From contig NZ_PYGI01000010.1 in the NCBI RefSeq assembly GCF_003014615.1, forward strand, positions 1-64,000: a stretch of DNA of 64,000 nucleotides. The letters are read 5' to 3'. The notes under the pieces are model-generated. The model was given only the letters and a program-made list of their open reading frames with translations. It had not been told where the DNA came from and ran no database searches. The position numbers and the translations under genes are program-made. This DNA comes from Marinobacterium halophilum. GTDB taxonomy: Bacteria > Pseudomonadota > Gammaproteobacteria > Pseudomonadales > Balneatricaceae. Positions 32,136 to 41,122 of this stretch are shown one piece after another. Each line of letters opens with the position of its first letter. The stretch's first letter is position 1.

Positions 32136-32801
32136 ATGGCCGCAATCCGGTTCAGTAATGTCTTCAAACGCTATGCCAGCGGCCAGGATGCCTTGCTGGG
32201 GGTGGACTTCGAACTCGCATCGGGTGAGATGGCATTCCTGACTGGTCATTCCGGCGCCGGCAAGAGTACCCTGCTGAAACTGATCATGCTGATGGAGCGG
32301 CCCAGTCGTGGCCAGGTCTGGATCGGTCAGCAGGATCTGTCCCGTCTGCACCGGTCGCAGATCCCCCATCTGCGCCGCCAGATCGGGGTGGTGTTCCAGA
32401 ACCACCAGCTGCTGTTCGACCGTTCGATCTTCGACAACGTGGCGTTGCCGCTGCAGATCAGTGGTTATGATCCGGCGGATGCGGCGCGTCGAGCTCGTGC
32501 GGCACTGGACAAGGTCGGCCTGCTGACCCGGGAAAAACAGAACCCGATTACCCTGTCCACCGGGGAGCAGCAGCGGGTCGGTATCGCGCGGGCGATCGTG
32601 CATAAGCCGAAACTGCTGCTGGCGGATGAACCGACCGGTAACCTTGACCCGCAGCTGTCCGAAGACATCATGCGTCTGTTTGGCCAGTTCAACAGCATTG
32701 GTACCACCGTACTGATTGCCAGTCATGATCTGTCGCTGATCAACCGCATGCGGCATCGCCGACTGACATTGAAACAGGGGAGGCTGGTGGCCGATGACTA
32801 A
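32136..32801 (+). CDS. ftsE: Cell division ATP-binding protein FtsE
   Basis: FtsE is the ATPase of the FtsEX complex that activates septal murein hydrolases, typically via EnvC. The 221-aa ABC protein has Walker [14 protein letters not shown], the Q-loop [10 protein letters not shown], a signature segment [16 protein letters not shown] (LSTGE in place of LSGGE), and Walker [13 protein letters not shown]. It starts eight bases after ftsY and overlaps ftsX by eight bases. envC itself is at 4.7 kb in this window. Confidence 0.96.
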   Translation: MAAIRFSNVFKRYASGQDALLGVDFELASGEMAFLTGHSGAGKSTLLKLIMLMERPSRGQVWIGQQDLSRLHRSQIPHLRRQIGVVFQNHQLLFDRSIFDNVALPLQISGYDPADAARRARAALDKVGLLTREKQNPITLSTGEQQRVGIARAIVHKPKLLLADEPTGNLDPQLSEDIMRLFGQFNSIGTTVLIASHDLSLINRMRHRRLTLKQGRLVADD

Positions 32802-33786
32802 GCCTGCACGCAAAGAACCGGCATCTCCGCGCCGCGGTGCGGAGCAACACCGTATCCAATCTGCCGACCGTCGTCGCAGCTGGCGGCGGCACCACCTGAG
32901 CGTGGCCAAGGAAGCGCTGCTACGCTTGCAACAGACGCCGGTGGCGTCCCTGATGACACTGGCAGTACTGGCGATTGCACTGGCGTTGCCGGGATTCCTG
33001 TTGTCGGCATTGGGGAATGTGCAGGGTCTGACCAATGGTTGGGACCCTCAGCCCCGTATTGCGCTGTATATGAAGCTGGAACTGAGCGATCAGGCGATCG
33101 ACAGCTTCAGTCGTGAGCTGCTGTTGCGTGACGACCTCAGCTCAGTGGAACTGATCAGTCGGCAAAAGGGGCTGGAAGATTTCCGCCAGTACAGCGCCTT
33201 TACCGACCTCCTCGACCGTTTCGACAGCAACCCGTTGCCAGCGGTGATCATGGTGTTGCCACGGGATACCGACCCTCTGCAGCTGCCGCTGGTACGCAAC
33301 GAGCTGGCGGCACTGCCCGGTGTCGATGAAGCCCAGCTGGATATGGAATGGGTGCAGCGGCTGGATGCCGTTCTTGCGCTCGCCCAGCGTGGCAGTTACG
33401 TGCTGGGAGGACTGTTGGCGCTGGCGGTACTGCTGGTGGTGGGTAACACGGTCCGCATGACCATCGAAAGCCGCCGCGACGAGATCCTGGTCAGCAAGCT
33501 GGTCGGTGCTACCGATGCCTGGGTGCGCCGTCCTTTCCTGTATAGTGGCTTCTGGTTCGGTCTACTGGGCGGTGTGCTGGCCTGGGTGTTGGTGCAGCTG
33601 GCGCTGCTGATGGTGGCTGAACCGGCACAGACGCTGGCCAGCCTCTATTTGAACGATTTTGTGTTGCAGGGATTGGGGTTTCAAGGATCGTTGATCATGC
33701 TGGCAACGGCGACATTGCTGGGATTGTCCGGTTCATGGCTGGCGGTGTCGCGGCATTTGCGCGAGATTGAGCCTGGCGAGGTGTAA
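32794..33786 (+). CDS. ftsX: Cell division protein FtsX
   Basis: FtsX is the membrane partner of FtsE, with a periplasmic loop that binds EnvC. The 330-aa protein has a basic cytoplasmic N-terminus (about 1-45), TM1 (about 50-70), a periplasmic domain (about 75-205) and three more helices (about 206-325) ending in SWLAVSRHLREIEPGEV. The start lies within ftsE, so translation is coupled. Confidence 0.95.
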   Translation: MTKPARKEPASPRRGAEQHRIQSADRRRSWRRHHLSVAKEALLRLQQTPVASLMTLAVLAIALALPGFLLSALGNVQGLTNGWDPQPRIALYMKLELSDQAIDSFSRELLLRDDLSSVELISRQKGLEDFRQYSAFTDLLDRFDSNPLPAVIMVLPRDTDPLQLPLVRNELAALPGVDEAQLDMEWVQRLDAVLALAQRGSYVLGGLLALAVLLVVGNTVRMTIESRRDEILVSKLVGATDAWVRRPFLYSGFWFGLLGGVLAWVLVQLALLMVAEPAQTLASLYLNDFVLQGLGFQGSLIMLATATLLGLSGSWLAVSRHLREIEPGEV

Positions 33787-33865
33787 AGCGTCTGCAACAC
33801 TTGCCCTGCAGACTATTTCACGTTAAGTTTTTCAGTCGGCTGGTGACGTGCTGGCCTATCGCAAT

Positions 33866-33892
33866 GAACTTTTGTGGTGGTCTGACGTCTCA
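33866..33892 (+). promoter_or_regulatory. Candidate sigma-E promoter of rpoH
   Basis: GAACTT (33866-33871), a 16-base spacer and TCTCA (33888-33892) match the extracytoplasmic sigma factor consensus (GAACTT-N16-TCTGA) found at the P3 promoter of E. coli rpoH, with one mismatch. It lies 64 bases before the rpoH start and would link envelope stress to sigma-32. Confidence 0.55.
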
Positions 33893-33955
33893 TTGTTGAG
33901 TTTATTTACGGTGCTCACTTTCGTGGGTACCAGAGTTCTGCGAGGTCATTCCTGA

Positions 33956-34813
33956 ATGGGCACAAGCTTGCAAGTTATTGAACATCTGTCACCGGGTCGC
34001 AATGTCGATGCCTATGTTCAGACTGTGAGTGCCATTCCCATCCTCACGGTTGAAGAGGAACGGGAACTGGCCGACCGCCTGCATTTCCAGAGCGATCTTG
34101 AAGCGGCGCGTCAGCTGGTCATGTCGCACCTGCGTTTTGTTGTACACATTGCCCGCAGCTACTCCGGTTACGGACTGCCGCTGGGTGACCTGATCCAGGA
34201 AGGCAACGTAGGTCTGATGAAAGCGGTCAAACGCTTCGACCCGACCATGGGCGTGCGGCTGGTATCCTTTGCCGTGCACTGGATCAAGGCCGAGATGCAT
34301 GAGTTCATTCTGCGCAACTGGCGTATCGTAAAAGTCGCCACGACCAAAGCACAGCGCAAACTGTTCTTCAATCTGCGCTCGCAGAAGAAGCGTCTGGGTT
34401 GGATGACCAACGACGAGGTTGAGGCCATGGCCGGTGATCTCGGTGTTGATGCCAAGGTTGTGCGGCAGATGGAAGGTCGTTTGGCGTCCAACGATACCGC
34501 GTTTGATGCGCCGGTCAGTGAAGACGAGGAGAGTACCTACCTGTCGCCCTCGGCGTATCTGGAAGATCACTCTGCCGATCCGGCCGTGCAGCTGGAAGAC
34601 GCCAACTGGGAGCAGGATTCCCAGCAGCGCCTGCTCAGCGCGATGGAAACGCTGGATGAGCGTAGCCGGACCATTCTGGCCCGTCGCTGGCTGTCCGAGG
34701 ACAAGGCGACACTGCATGAGCTGGCCGCCGAGTACGATGTGTCTGCCGAACGTATCCGCCAGCTGGAAAAGAACGCCATGAAAAAAATTCGTGGAGCGAT
34801 GCTGGCGGCGTAA
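33956..34813 (+). CDS. rpoH: RNA polymerase heat-shock sigma factor RpoH (sigma-32)
   Basis: Sigma-32 directs heat-shock gene transcription. The 285-aa protein begins [21 protein letters not shown], has the region 2 segment [27 protein letters not shown], the RpoH-specific [17 protein letters not shown] box and region 4 (about 225-283) ending [18 protein letters not shown]. It follows ftsX by 169 bases with its own promoter. Turnover by FtsH and DnaK control are known for the family but not visible here. Confidence 0.96.
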   Translation: MGTSLQVIEHLSPGRNVDAYVQTVSAIPILTVEEERELADRLHFQSDLEAARQLVMSHLRFVVHIARSYSGYGLPLGDLIQEGNVGLMKAVKRFDPTMGVRLVSFAVHWIKAEMHEFILRNWRIVKVATTKAQRKLFFNLRSQKKRLGWMTNDEVEAMAGDLGVDAKVVRQMEGRLASNDTAFDAPVSEDEESTYLSPSAYLEDHSADPAVQLEDANWEQDSQQRLLSAMETLDERSRTILARRWLSEDKATLHELAAEYDVSAERIRQLEKNAMKKIRGAMLAA

Positions 34814-34838
34814 GCCGGAGTGTTGTTACCGTAAGACT

Positions 34839-34866
34839 GAAGCCGCCGCAGGGCGGCTTTTTTCAT
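34839..34866 (+). terminator. Intrinsic terminator of rpoH
   Basis: The stem AAGCCGCC / GGCGGCTT with a short loop runs into TTTTTT, about 26 bases after the rpoH stop. It is a standard Rho-independent terminator. Confidence 0.87.
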
Positions 34867-34914
34867 TTTCGGCACAGCCGGTAAAATCGTTATAATGTCT
34901 GCCCAGGAGGCCCG

Positions 34915-35292
34915 ATGTCTGCCCGCTTTACGTTGGTAACCGCTGCATTGTTGGCCGCATTGTCTGTGGCGCTGGGTGCCTTTGCCGCCCACGGGCTGCG
35001 GACATTGCTCAGTGAACGTTTGCTGGAGGTGTTCCAGACCGGCGTCCAGTATCAGTTCTGGCATGTGGGTGCCTTGCTGGTAACAGGCCTGCTGCAGCAG
35101 CGCAGTAACAGTCGTGGCCTGCAGGTGAGTGCGGCGGCGTTCATGCTCGGGATCTGTGTCTTCAGTGGCAGCCTGTATGTGCTGGCGCTGAGCGGCATTC
35201 ACTGGGTGGGCGCGATTACGCCGCTGGGTGGCATCGCTTTCATCATCGGCTGGTTGAGTCTGGCCGTATCGATCTATCAACAGGGTAAATAA
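34915..35292 (+). CDS. DUF423 family membrane protein (YgdD-like)
   Basis: A 125-aa small membrane protein with four predicted helices. The LSVALGAFAAHGL start and the YQFWHVGALLVTGL, SGSLYVLALSG and ITPLGGIAFIIGWL segments are the DUF423 hallmarks. AGGAGG lies just before the ATG. Function unknown. It is followed by thiS after one base. Confidence 0.9.
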   Translation: MSARFTLVTAALLAALSVALGAFAAHGLRTLLSERLLEVFQTGVQYQFWHVGALLVTGLLQQRSNSRGLQVSAAAFMLGICVFSGSLYVLALSGIHWVGAITPLGGIAFIIGWLSLAVSIYQQGK

Positions 35293-35293
35293 C

Positions 35294-35494
35294 ATGCAGA
35301 TTCAGGTGAATGGTGAGGCTCGGGAGATCAATGCAGACGCCACCCTTGCCGAGCTGATCGAACAGCTCGAACTGACCGGCAAGCGCATCGCGATTGAGCT
35401 GAACCTGGAGATCATCCCGCGCAGCGAACACACGGGAACCCGGCTCAACGCCGGTGACCAGGTCGAGATCGTACACGCGATCGGTGGTGGCTGA
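35294..35494 (+). CDS. thiS: Sulfur carrier protein ThiS
   Basis: ThiS is a ubiquitin-fold carrier whose C-terminal glycine becomes a thiocarboxylate for thiazole synthesis. The 66-aa protein ends in the required AIGGG, and [12 protein letters not shown] and [10 protein letters not shown] are typical. It directly precedes thiG. No thiamine riboswitch is visible upstream; the gene is packed against DUF423. Confidence 0.96.
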   Translation: MQIQVNGEAREINADATLAELIEQLELTGKRIAIELNLEIIPRSEHTGTRLNAGDQVEIVHAIGGG

Positions 35495-35544
35495 GGCCAC
35501 CCTGCTGTTGCGCACCGTATAACCAATTTCCTATCAGGGTACAG

Positions 35545-36348
35545 ATGATGTCAGAGCTAGAGAACCACGACCCGCTGATCATTGCCGGACAGTCCTTCAA
35601 CTCCCGCTTGCTGGTGGGTACCGGCAAATACAAGGACATGGCCGAGACCGGCGCTGCCATCGAAGCCAGCGGTGCCGAGATCGTTACCATGGCCGTGCGT
35701 CGCACCAATCTGGGCCAGAATCCGGACGAGCCCAACCTGCTCGACGTGATCAGCCCGGACCGCTACACCCTGCTGCCGAACACTGCCGGCTGCTATACCG
35801 CGGATGATGCCGTGCGTACCTGTCGTCTGGCCCGTGAACTGCTGGATGGCCACGATTTGGTCAAACTGGAAGTCCTGGGCGACCAGAAAACCCTGTACCC
35901 CAACATCATCGAAACGGTGAAGGCCGCTGAAACGCTGGTCAAGGACGGTTTCAAGGTGATGGTATACACCAACGATGACCCGATTGTGGCCAAGCGTCTG
36001 GAAGAGATCGGCTGTGTCGCGGTGATGCCGTTGGGCTCACTGATCGGCTCCGGTCTCGGCATCCAGAACCCGCACAACATCCGCCTGATCATGGAAGAGG
36101 CCAAGGTGCCAATTCTGGTGGATGCCGGTATCGGCACGCCTTCTGAAGCCGCGATGGCGATGGAGATGGGCTGTGCTGGCGTGCTGGTGAATTCGGCGAT
36201 TGCTGGTGCCCAGCATCCGGTATTGATGGCGCAGGCGATGCAGAAAGCGGTTGTGGCTGGCCGTGAAGCCTTCCGTGCCGTGCGCATGCCGCGCAAGGCC
36301 TACGCCAGTGCTTCCTCGCCGTTGGATGGCGTGATCAGCGCTCGCTAA
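35545..36348 (+). CDS. thiG: Thiazole synthase ThiG
   Basis: ThiG condenses deoxyxylulose-5-P, dehydroglycine and ThiS thiocarboxylate into the thiazole of thiamine. The 267-aa TIM-barrel protein has [10 protein letters not shown], the Schiff-base lysine segment [46 protein letters not shown] and [10 protein letters not shown]. Two ATGs (35545, 35548) are possible. The thiS-thiG-trmB order is the one seen in Pseudomonas. Confidence 0.97.
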   Translation: MMSELENHDPLIIAGQSFNSRLLVGTGKYKDMAETGAAIEASGAEIVTMAVRRTNLGQNPDEPNLLDVISPDRYTLLPNTAGCYTADDAVRTCRLARELLDGHDLVKLEVLGDQKTLYPNIIETVKAAETLVKDGFKVMVYTNDDPIVAKRLEEIGCVAVMPLGSLIGSGLGIQNPHNIRLIMEEAKVPILVDAGIGTPSEAAMAMEMGCAGVLVNSAIAGAQHPVLMAQAMQKAVVAGREAFRAVRMPRKAYASASSPLDGVISAR

Positions 36349-36396
36349 ATGCAAATTCCGGGGTCGCCAAGGCCCCGTCGACAGACAGATGTGATG

Positions 36397-37089
36397 ATGA
36401 CAGACGAACAGAAACCGGTGCGCCGGATCCGCAGCTTTGTAGTGCGCGCAGGGCGTATGACCGAAGGCCAGCAGCGTGCGCTGGACGACAACTGGCCGCA
36501 GTACGGCCTGGAATTGAAAGATGGCATGATCGATCCGGCCCAGGCCTTCGGGCGTGCGGCACCGCTGGTGCTGGAGATCGGTTTCGGTATGGGTGACTCT
36601 CTGATCGAGATGGCCCGACAGGCACCGGAGAAGAACTTCATCGGCATTGAAGTACATCCGCCAGGCGTAGGCCGTTTGCTGTCACGTGCTGCCGAAGCCG
36701 GCCTGACCAATATTCGGGTCTATTGTGATGATGCCGTCGAGGTATTGGCCCAGTGCATCCCCGATGCCAGCCTGGAGACACTGCAGCTGTTTTTCCCCGA
36801 TCCCTGGCACAAGAAGCGTCATAACAAGCGCCGTATCGTCCAGCCGGAATTCGCCCAGAAAATCCGTCAGAAATTGATGATCGGTGGCTGTTTCCACATG
36901 GCGACCGACTGGGAGAACTATGCCGAGCACATGATGGAAGTGATGAGCGCCGCCGAAGGCTATCGTAACCATGCCGGTGAAGGGGCGTATTCACCGCAGC
37001 CCGAATGGCGCCCGGTCACCAAGTTCCAGCAGCGAGGCGAACGTCTTGGTCACGGCGTCTGGGATCTGATGTTTGAACGCGTAGACTGA
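36397..37089 (+). CDS. trmB: tRNA (guanine46-N7)-methyltransferase
   Basis: TrmB adds m7G46 to tRNAs. The 230-aa protein has [21 protein letters not shown], the SAM loop [15 protein letters not shown], the base-binding [18 protein letters not shown], and the [18 protein letters not shown]-terminal block. ATG 36397 ([10 protein letters not shown]) gives the usual start; the frame can be read back to 36349, immediately after thiG, but without family similarity. Confidence 0.95.
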   Translation: MTDEQKPVRRIRSFVVRAGRMTEGQQRALDDNWPQYGLELKDGMIDPAQAFGRAAPLVLEIGFGMGDSLIEMARQAPEKNFIGIEVHPPGVGRLLSRAAEAGLTNIRVYCDDAVEVLAQCIPDASLETLQLFFPDPWHKKRHNKRRIVQPEFAQKIRQKLMIGGCFHMATDWENYAEHMMEVMSAAEGYRNHAGEGAYSPQPEWRPVTKFQQRGERLGHGVWDLMFERVD

Positions 37090-37111
37090 ACAGCTGACAG
37101 GAGAGCACCGG

Positions 37112-37549
37112 ATGAGCGAATCTTTGGCCGTAACCCAGCAGAGTCTGGACTACCGTGCCGCCCTGAAAGCGGCGACGGCTGCCAGCGAGCAGGCCGAGAC
37201 CCTGGGCGTCAATGTCAGCATTGCCGTCGTCGGTCGGGGCGGCCAGCCGCTGGCCCAGCTGAGCCTCAACAATGCGCCGCCGCAAACGCAGCAGCTGGCG
37301 CTGCGCAAGGCGCGGACCTCGGCGGGTTTCAAAGTGCCCAGCAGTTTCTTCCGCGACCGGAATGCGGATGATGTTCACCTGCTGGCGGCACTGGATACGC
37401 ATCCTGACCTGCTGATGCTTGGCGGCGGTTTGCCGATCCTGCTGGCGGGCGAGTGCATCGGTGCCGTCGGTGTATCCGGGGCGTCTCAGGCACAGGATAT
37501 TGCCTGTGCGGAAGCTGCGCTGGCCGCACTGGGTGTTAGCGCAACCTGA
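37112..37549 (+). CDS. GlcG/HbpS family heme-binding-like protein
   Basis: The 145-aa protein has the fold of the GlcG/HbpS (PduO C-terminal-like) family: TAASEQAETLGVNVSIAVVGRGGQPLAQ, ALRKARTSAGF, the GGGLPILLAGECIGAVGVSG signature and QDIACAEAALAALG. Members bind heme or corrinoids or are of unknown role. No signal peptide is seen. It is preceded by trmB and followed by a terminator that overlaps the next gene. Confidence 0.78.
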   Translation: MSESLAVTQQSLDYRAALKAATAASEQAETLGVNVSIAVVGRGGQPLAQLSLNNAPPQTQQLALRKARTSAGFKVPSSFFRDRNADDVHLLAALDTHPDLLMLGGGLPILLAGECIGAVGVSGASQAQDIACAEAALAALGVSAT

Positions 37550-37559
37550 TGGTGTGTAG

Positions 37560-38507
37560 ATGAACATGAGTACACAAGGGGGCACTTCGGCCCCCTTTTT
37601 GTTAATGGCGGTGGCATCGGCCGTACTGATGGGCACGATTGGCGTGATCTCCAAGTATGTCGGTCTCAGTGCGGAAACCCTGACCTTCTATCGGCTCGGC
37701 TTCGGTGCCGCGCTGATGCTGGGCTATCTGCTGCTGGTGGGCCAGGCACGTCTGTTGCTGATCTGGCCGTCCTGGCGGGTGCTGGCTAATGGCGCGTTGT
37801 TGGCGGCTTTCATTGTCTGTTACGTGCAGGCGATGCTGTATACCAGCATGGCCAATGCGATCATGATGGTCTACCTGTCACCGGTGGCGGCGTCAGTGGT
37901 TGCACATTTCCTGTTGGGCGAGCGGCTAAGCAGCGCAGGGGTCGGTTTGATTCTGCTGGCGCTGTTCGGCTTTGCCATGATGATGGAATTCCAGCTCAGC
38001 TTTGACAGTGCCGGTGATGCCACTGGCATGGCCTATGCGGCACTGGCGATGCTGGCGTATGCCGGTTTTATCCTGATGAACCGGATCATGCCGGCCCGTG
38101 TGCATGCCTATACCCGCTGTTGGTACCAGTTGCTGGCCGGAGCCCTGTGCATGCTGCCGTTGATGTGGCAACAGGGCGAAAGCATCGCCTCGGCACAGTG
38201 GGGCTGGCTGTTGCTGGCCGGTCTGTTGCCCGGTTTTCTGGCCATTCTGTTTGCCGTGATTGCGCTGCGGGAGCTGCCGGCGGCGACCTTCGGTACGCTG
38301 GCTTACATGGAGCCGATTGCGGTGGTGACCTTCGGTTGGGTGCTGTTCGGTGAAGCCCTGAATACGCTGCAGTTATCCGGCTGTGCCCTGATCATGGGAG
38401 CCGGGGTCGCTCAGGCACTGCTGAACCAGCGGCGCGAGCGCACGGCTCGCGCGCTGTTGGCGCAGAACGCCAGATGCCGTCAAAAGGCAACGGCCGAGTC
38501 CGCTTAG
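37560..38507 (+). CDS. DMT superfamily (EamA) transporter with terminator over its start
   Basis: A 315-aa ten-helix drug/metabolite exporter of two EamA repeats (about residues 18-148 and 160-295). Hallmarks are VLMGTIGVISKYVGLSAETLTFYR and the C-terminal TFGTLAYMEPIAVVTFGWVLFGE. Substrate unknown. The annotated start codons 37560/37566 are followed by a perfect intrinsic terminator (37575-37603). An alternative ATG at 37605, just past that hairpin, keeps all membrane helices but has no clear ribosome site. The 3' end overlaps the Spy-like gene by four bases. Confidence 0.88.
   Translation: MNMSTQGGTSAPFLLMAVASAVLMGTIGVISKYVGLSAETLTFYRLGFGAALMLGYLLLVGQARLLLIWPSWRVLANGALLAAFIVCYVQAMLYTSMANAIMMVYLSPVAASVVAHFLLGERLSSAGVGLILLALFGFAMMMEFQLSFDSAGDATGMAYAALAMLAYAGFILMNRIMPARVHAYTRCWYQLLAGALCMLPLMWQQGESIASAQWGWLLLAGLLPGFLAILFAVIALRELPAATFGTLAYMEPIAVVTFGWVLFGEALNTLQLSGCALIMGAGVAQALLNQRRERTARALLAQNARCRQKATAESA
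37577..37602 (+). terminator. Intrinsic terminator after the GlcG-like gene, inside the DMT reading frame
   Basis: The hairpin AAGGGGGC / GCCCCCTT around ACTTCG-like loop bases followed by a T run has the ideal terminator form. It lies about 28 bases after the GlcG-like stop, over codons 6 to 14 of the downstream transporter frame. Confidence 0.8.
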
Positions 38508-38968
38508 AGTGGACTCGTGCCCCGATGCTGAGCGCCGTGTTTGCCACGATGTTCAGGCTTACGTTCACGCATCTGTTCCAATGTCTGTTCCTGCTCCGGG
38601 GTCAGAATCGCATATAGCGCGGCCTTGTGGTCGGCACGGGCCTGCAGTCGTGCGGCCAGTTGTTGCTGTGCCTTGGCAATATGTTGCTGCACCTGCTGCT
38701 GATAGTCGGCGGCATTGGGGTCCAATGCCTTTAGACCACGGTCGTGCTGCGGCTGTCGCTTCGGTTTATCCTGTTGCCACAGGGCTTGAACGGCCTCCTG
38801 CTGGTCTGGGGTCAGTGCGAGCGTTTCGCTCATCCGTTGCAGCCGCTGCTGCATTCGCTGTTCATGATCGGTATCGCAGCCGGCTTTCTGGCCGGCAAAT
38901 ACGGCAGCACTGCCACCCAGCACCAGTGAACCGGCAATCAGACTGCTGATCAAACGACGTGTATTCAT
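38504..38968 (-). CDS. Spy/CpxP family periplasmic protein
   Basis: The 154-aa protein has a signal peptide (about 1-25, VFAGQK), two LTxxQ motifs (LTPDQ about residue 52 and LTPEQ near 122), and helical, Gln/Arg-rich sequence. These are the features of CpxP/Spy chaperone-like proteins that bind misfolded envelope proteins and, for CpxP, the CpxA sensor. It is divergent from the cpxR-type gene with a CpxR box between, the arrangement of E. coli cpxP-cpxRA. The 3' end overlaps the DMT gene by four bases. Confidence 0.88.
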   Translation of the reverse strand: MNTRRLISSLIAGSLVLGGSAAVFAGQKAGCDTDHEQRMQQRLQRMSETLALTPDQQEAVQALWQQDKPKRQPQHDRGLKALDPNAADYQQQVQQHIAKAQQQLAARLQARADHKAALYAILTPEQEQTLEQMRERKPEHRGKHGAQHRGTSPL

Positions 38969-39026
38969 GGTATTGCTCCGCTTGTTGCATTCAGTTGGCC
39001 CCAGTATGGCGCTGGGCCGGGCAAAG

Positions 39027-39038
39027 TTGTGCGCACAA
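39027..39038. repeat. Palindrome between the Spy-like and cpxR-like genes
   Basis: TTGTGCGCACAA is a perfect 12-base palindrome four bases from the CpxR-type box. It is a candidate site for a second regulator, or chance. Confidence 0.4.
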
Positions 39039-39041
39039 AGC

Positions 39042-39056
39042 GTAAAGTTGGGTAAA
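39042..39056. promoter_or_regulatory. CpxR box
   Basis: GTAAA-N5-GTAAA (39042-39046 and 39052-39056) is an exact match to the known CpxR-P binding consensus. It lies between the divergent Spy-like gene and the cpxR-cpxA-like pair, so the regulator probably controls itself and the chaperone. Confidence 0.75.
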
Positions 39057-39110
39057 GCCCCCGCCAGCGGTGATGGCAGGGCGTTATGATGGCCTCAGGA
39101 GGACGCAATC

Positions 39111-39851
39111 ATGCCAACAAAACCGATCTTGCTGGTCGATGACGATATCGAGCTGTGCGCGCTGCTGGCCGATTACCTGCGCCATGAGGGCTATGCGGTG
39201 GATAGCGTATACACGGCCGAGGCCGCCTTGCAGTGGCTCGAACAGGACACTCCTGCGCTGATGGTGCTGGACGTGATGATGCCGGGGCAGAGCGGGCTGG
39301 AACTGCTGCAACAGCTGCGGCCGCGCTGGCAGGTGCCGGTGTTGATGTTGACCGGTCGTGGCGAGGCGATCGATCGTATCCTCGGGCTGGAAATGGGAGC
39401 CGATGACTATCTGGCCAAGCCCTGCAATCCGCGCGAGCTGCTGGCCCGTATTCGCGCGATCCTGCGTCGCAGCACGGACCTGCCTGCTGTGGCCGGTCAG
39501 GCCGAGATTCCGGCCGACACCCCGGATGGCGTATTTCCCCGACGGCCACTGGTGGTGAGTGGCATTTATCTGGACCCCGGCATGCGGGAAGCCCGGGTGG
39601 GTGACCAGCCGCTGGTGCTGACCAGCGCCGAATTCAATGTGCTGGCCTATCTGATGCAGCATGCCGGTCAGGTGCTGGGCAAGGCCGAGCTGACCCGCTG
39701 GGTACTGCACCGTGAGCTGGGGGCCTATGATCGCGCGTTGGATGTGCATGTCAGTCGGGTGCGGCAGAAGCTGGCGCAGGCGTTGGGCAGTGAGCGCGAC
39801 TGGATCAAGACCGTGCGTGGCCAGGGCTATCAACTGGTCAGGAGTGAATGA
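39111..39851 (+). CDS. cpxR: CpxR-like response regulator
   Basis: The 246-aa OmpR-family regulator has a receiver domain (about 5-120, phosphorylation at D54 in VLDVMMPG, K about 104 in DDYLAKPCNP) and a winged-helix DNA-binding domain (about 150-245, SAEFNVLAYLMQH, DVHVSRVRQKL, IKTVRGQGYQL). The CpxR-box upstream and the Spy-like neighbour identify it as CpxR-type. It overlaps the kinase gene by four bases. Confidence 0.9.
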   Translation: MPTKPILLVDDDIELCALLADYLRHEGYAVDSVYTAEAALQWLEQDTPALMVLDVMMPGQSGLELLQQLRPRWQVPVLMLTGRGEAIDRILGLEMGADDYLAKPCNPRELLARIRAILRRSTDLPAVAGQAEIPADTPDGVFPRRPLVVSGIYLDPGMREARVGDQPLVLTSAEFNVLAYLMQHAGQVLGKAELTRWVLHRELGAYDRALDVHVSRVRQKLAQALGSERDWIKTVRGQGYQLVRSE

Positions 39852-41122
39852 TGCGCGTGTATCAGGGGCTGTACTGGAAAATGTTTCTGGTGATCTGGCT
39901 GGTGAGCCTGGCGGGCATGAGCAGTGTCTATCTGCTGCTCAACAGCCGATTGGACAGCGCACATAAACTGGAAGTGCTGGAAGCTCGCGCACAAGGACAA
40001 GCCCGTTTGATGCTGGAGCGCTACGAGCAGCAGGATCCTGAATGGAAACGTGCCGACGGTGGGCGCCATCGGCTGCGCATCTGGCTCTACTCGGCTGACG
40101 GTGCTGAGCAGTTGACGCATTGGCGTCGGCCACCACCGGAACCGACGCTGGATTTTGAACTGACGACCGCCAGTGGGCGCGTTTATCAGGCACGGGTACC
40201 GCTGCCACGGGATGAGCGCCATGCCGAACATCTGCTGGAACGCCTGTTCTCATTGCAGATGGTGTTGATCCTGCTGGTCTCGGCCCTGTCGGGTGGTGTG
40301 CTCAGTGCGCTGGTGGTGCGGCCGATCCGGCGCTTGAGCGATCATGTCCGTGACCTGCACGAACATCGCGACCTGAGCCTGAGGGCGGACCGGCGTCTGA
40401 GTGCGCGCCGCGACGAGATTGGCGAGCTGACCCGCGAATTCGACCGCATGGCCGATTATGTCGAACAGACGCTGAGTGCCCGGCAGCAGCTGCTGCAGGA
40501 TGTCTCCCATGAACTGCGGGCACCGCTGGCACGCCTGCAGGCAGCGGCGGGCCTGCTGGAACAGCGGCTGACGCGGGATGATCCGCTGTTGCAGCGGATC
40601 GAACGCGAGTGCGACCGCCTGAACAGCTTGATTGGTGAGATTCTGGCGTACAGTCGTGCCGGGCAGCAGGCGGTAACGGACGAGAGTTTTACGTTGCAGG
40701 GCGTGGCGGACGAGCTGATGGCGGATCTGCGCCTGCGCCAGCCGGAACGCCCGTTCAGTGTGCAGCTTGAAGATGAGGGGCTCTGTTACCCGCGCGGGCG
40801 CAGCCAGCTGTTGTGCGCGTTGCAGAACGGCATCGAAAACGCGGTCCGCCATACGGATCCGGGTGTAGCCTTGACGCTGAGCATTCGTCGCCTGGCGGAC
40901 GCGGTTGAACTGCGTTTGCGTGATTACGGGCCGGGGGTGGCGCCTGATCTGCTGACACAGCTGTTTACGCCCTTTGTGCGCGGGCAGGCGGCGTCAGCGG
41001 ACGGTTTTGGTCTGGGCATGAGCATTGCCCTGAACGCCATCGACCAGCTGGGTGGACAGGTTGACGCACACAACCATCCGCAAGGGGGGCTGGAGCTGAT
41101 AATCCGCCTGCCACTTGACTAG
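39848..41122 (+). CDS. cpxA: CpxA-like sensor histidine kinase
   Basis: The 424-aa inner-membrane kinase has TM1 (about 10-32), a small periplasmic domain (about 33-135), TM2 (about 136-158), HAMP (about 160-210), the phosphoacceptor H221 in VSHELRAPLARLQ, and the ATPase boxes N (NGIENAVRH), G1 (DYGPGV) and G2 (GFGLGMSIALNAI). The periplasmic domain is shorter and less conserved than in E. coli CpxA. It partners the preceding regulator; the stop overlaps astA by four bases on the other strand. Confidence 0.9.
   Translation: MMRVYQGLYWKMFLVIWLVSLAGMSSVYLLLNSRLDSAHKLEVLEARAQGQARLMLERYEQQDPEWKRADGGRHRLRIWLYSADGAEQLTHWRRPPPEPTLDFELTTASGRVYQARVPLPRDERHAEHLLERLFSLQMVLILLVSALSGGVLSALVVRPIRRLSDHVRDLHEHRDLSLRADRRLSARRDEIGELTREFDRMADYVEQTLSARQQLLQDVSHELRAPLARLQAAAGLLEQRLTRDDPLLQRIERECDRLNSLIGEILAYSRAGQQAVTDESFTLQGVADELMADLRLRQPERPFSVQLEDEGLCYPRGRSQLLCALQNGIENAVRHTDPGVALTLSIRRLADAVELRLRDYGPGVAPDLLTQLFTPFVRGQAASADGFGLGMSIALNAIDQLGGQVDAHNHPQGGLELIIRLPLD

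Noticed and set aside
35240-35300. Thiamine riboswitch before thiS
   Set aside because: thiS starts one base after the DUF423 gene; there is no room for a riboswitch and no conserved TPP-motif sequence is seen.
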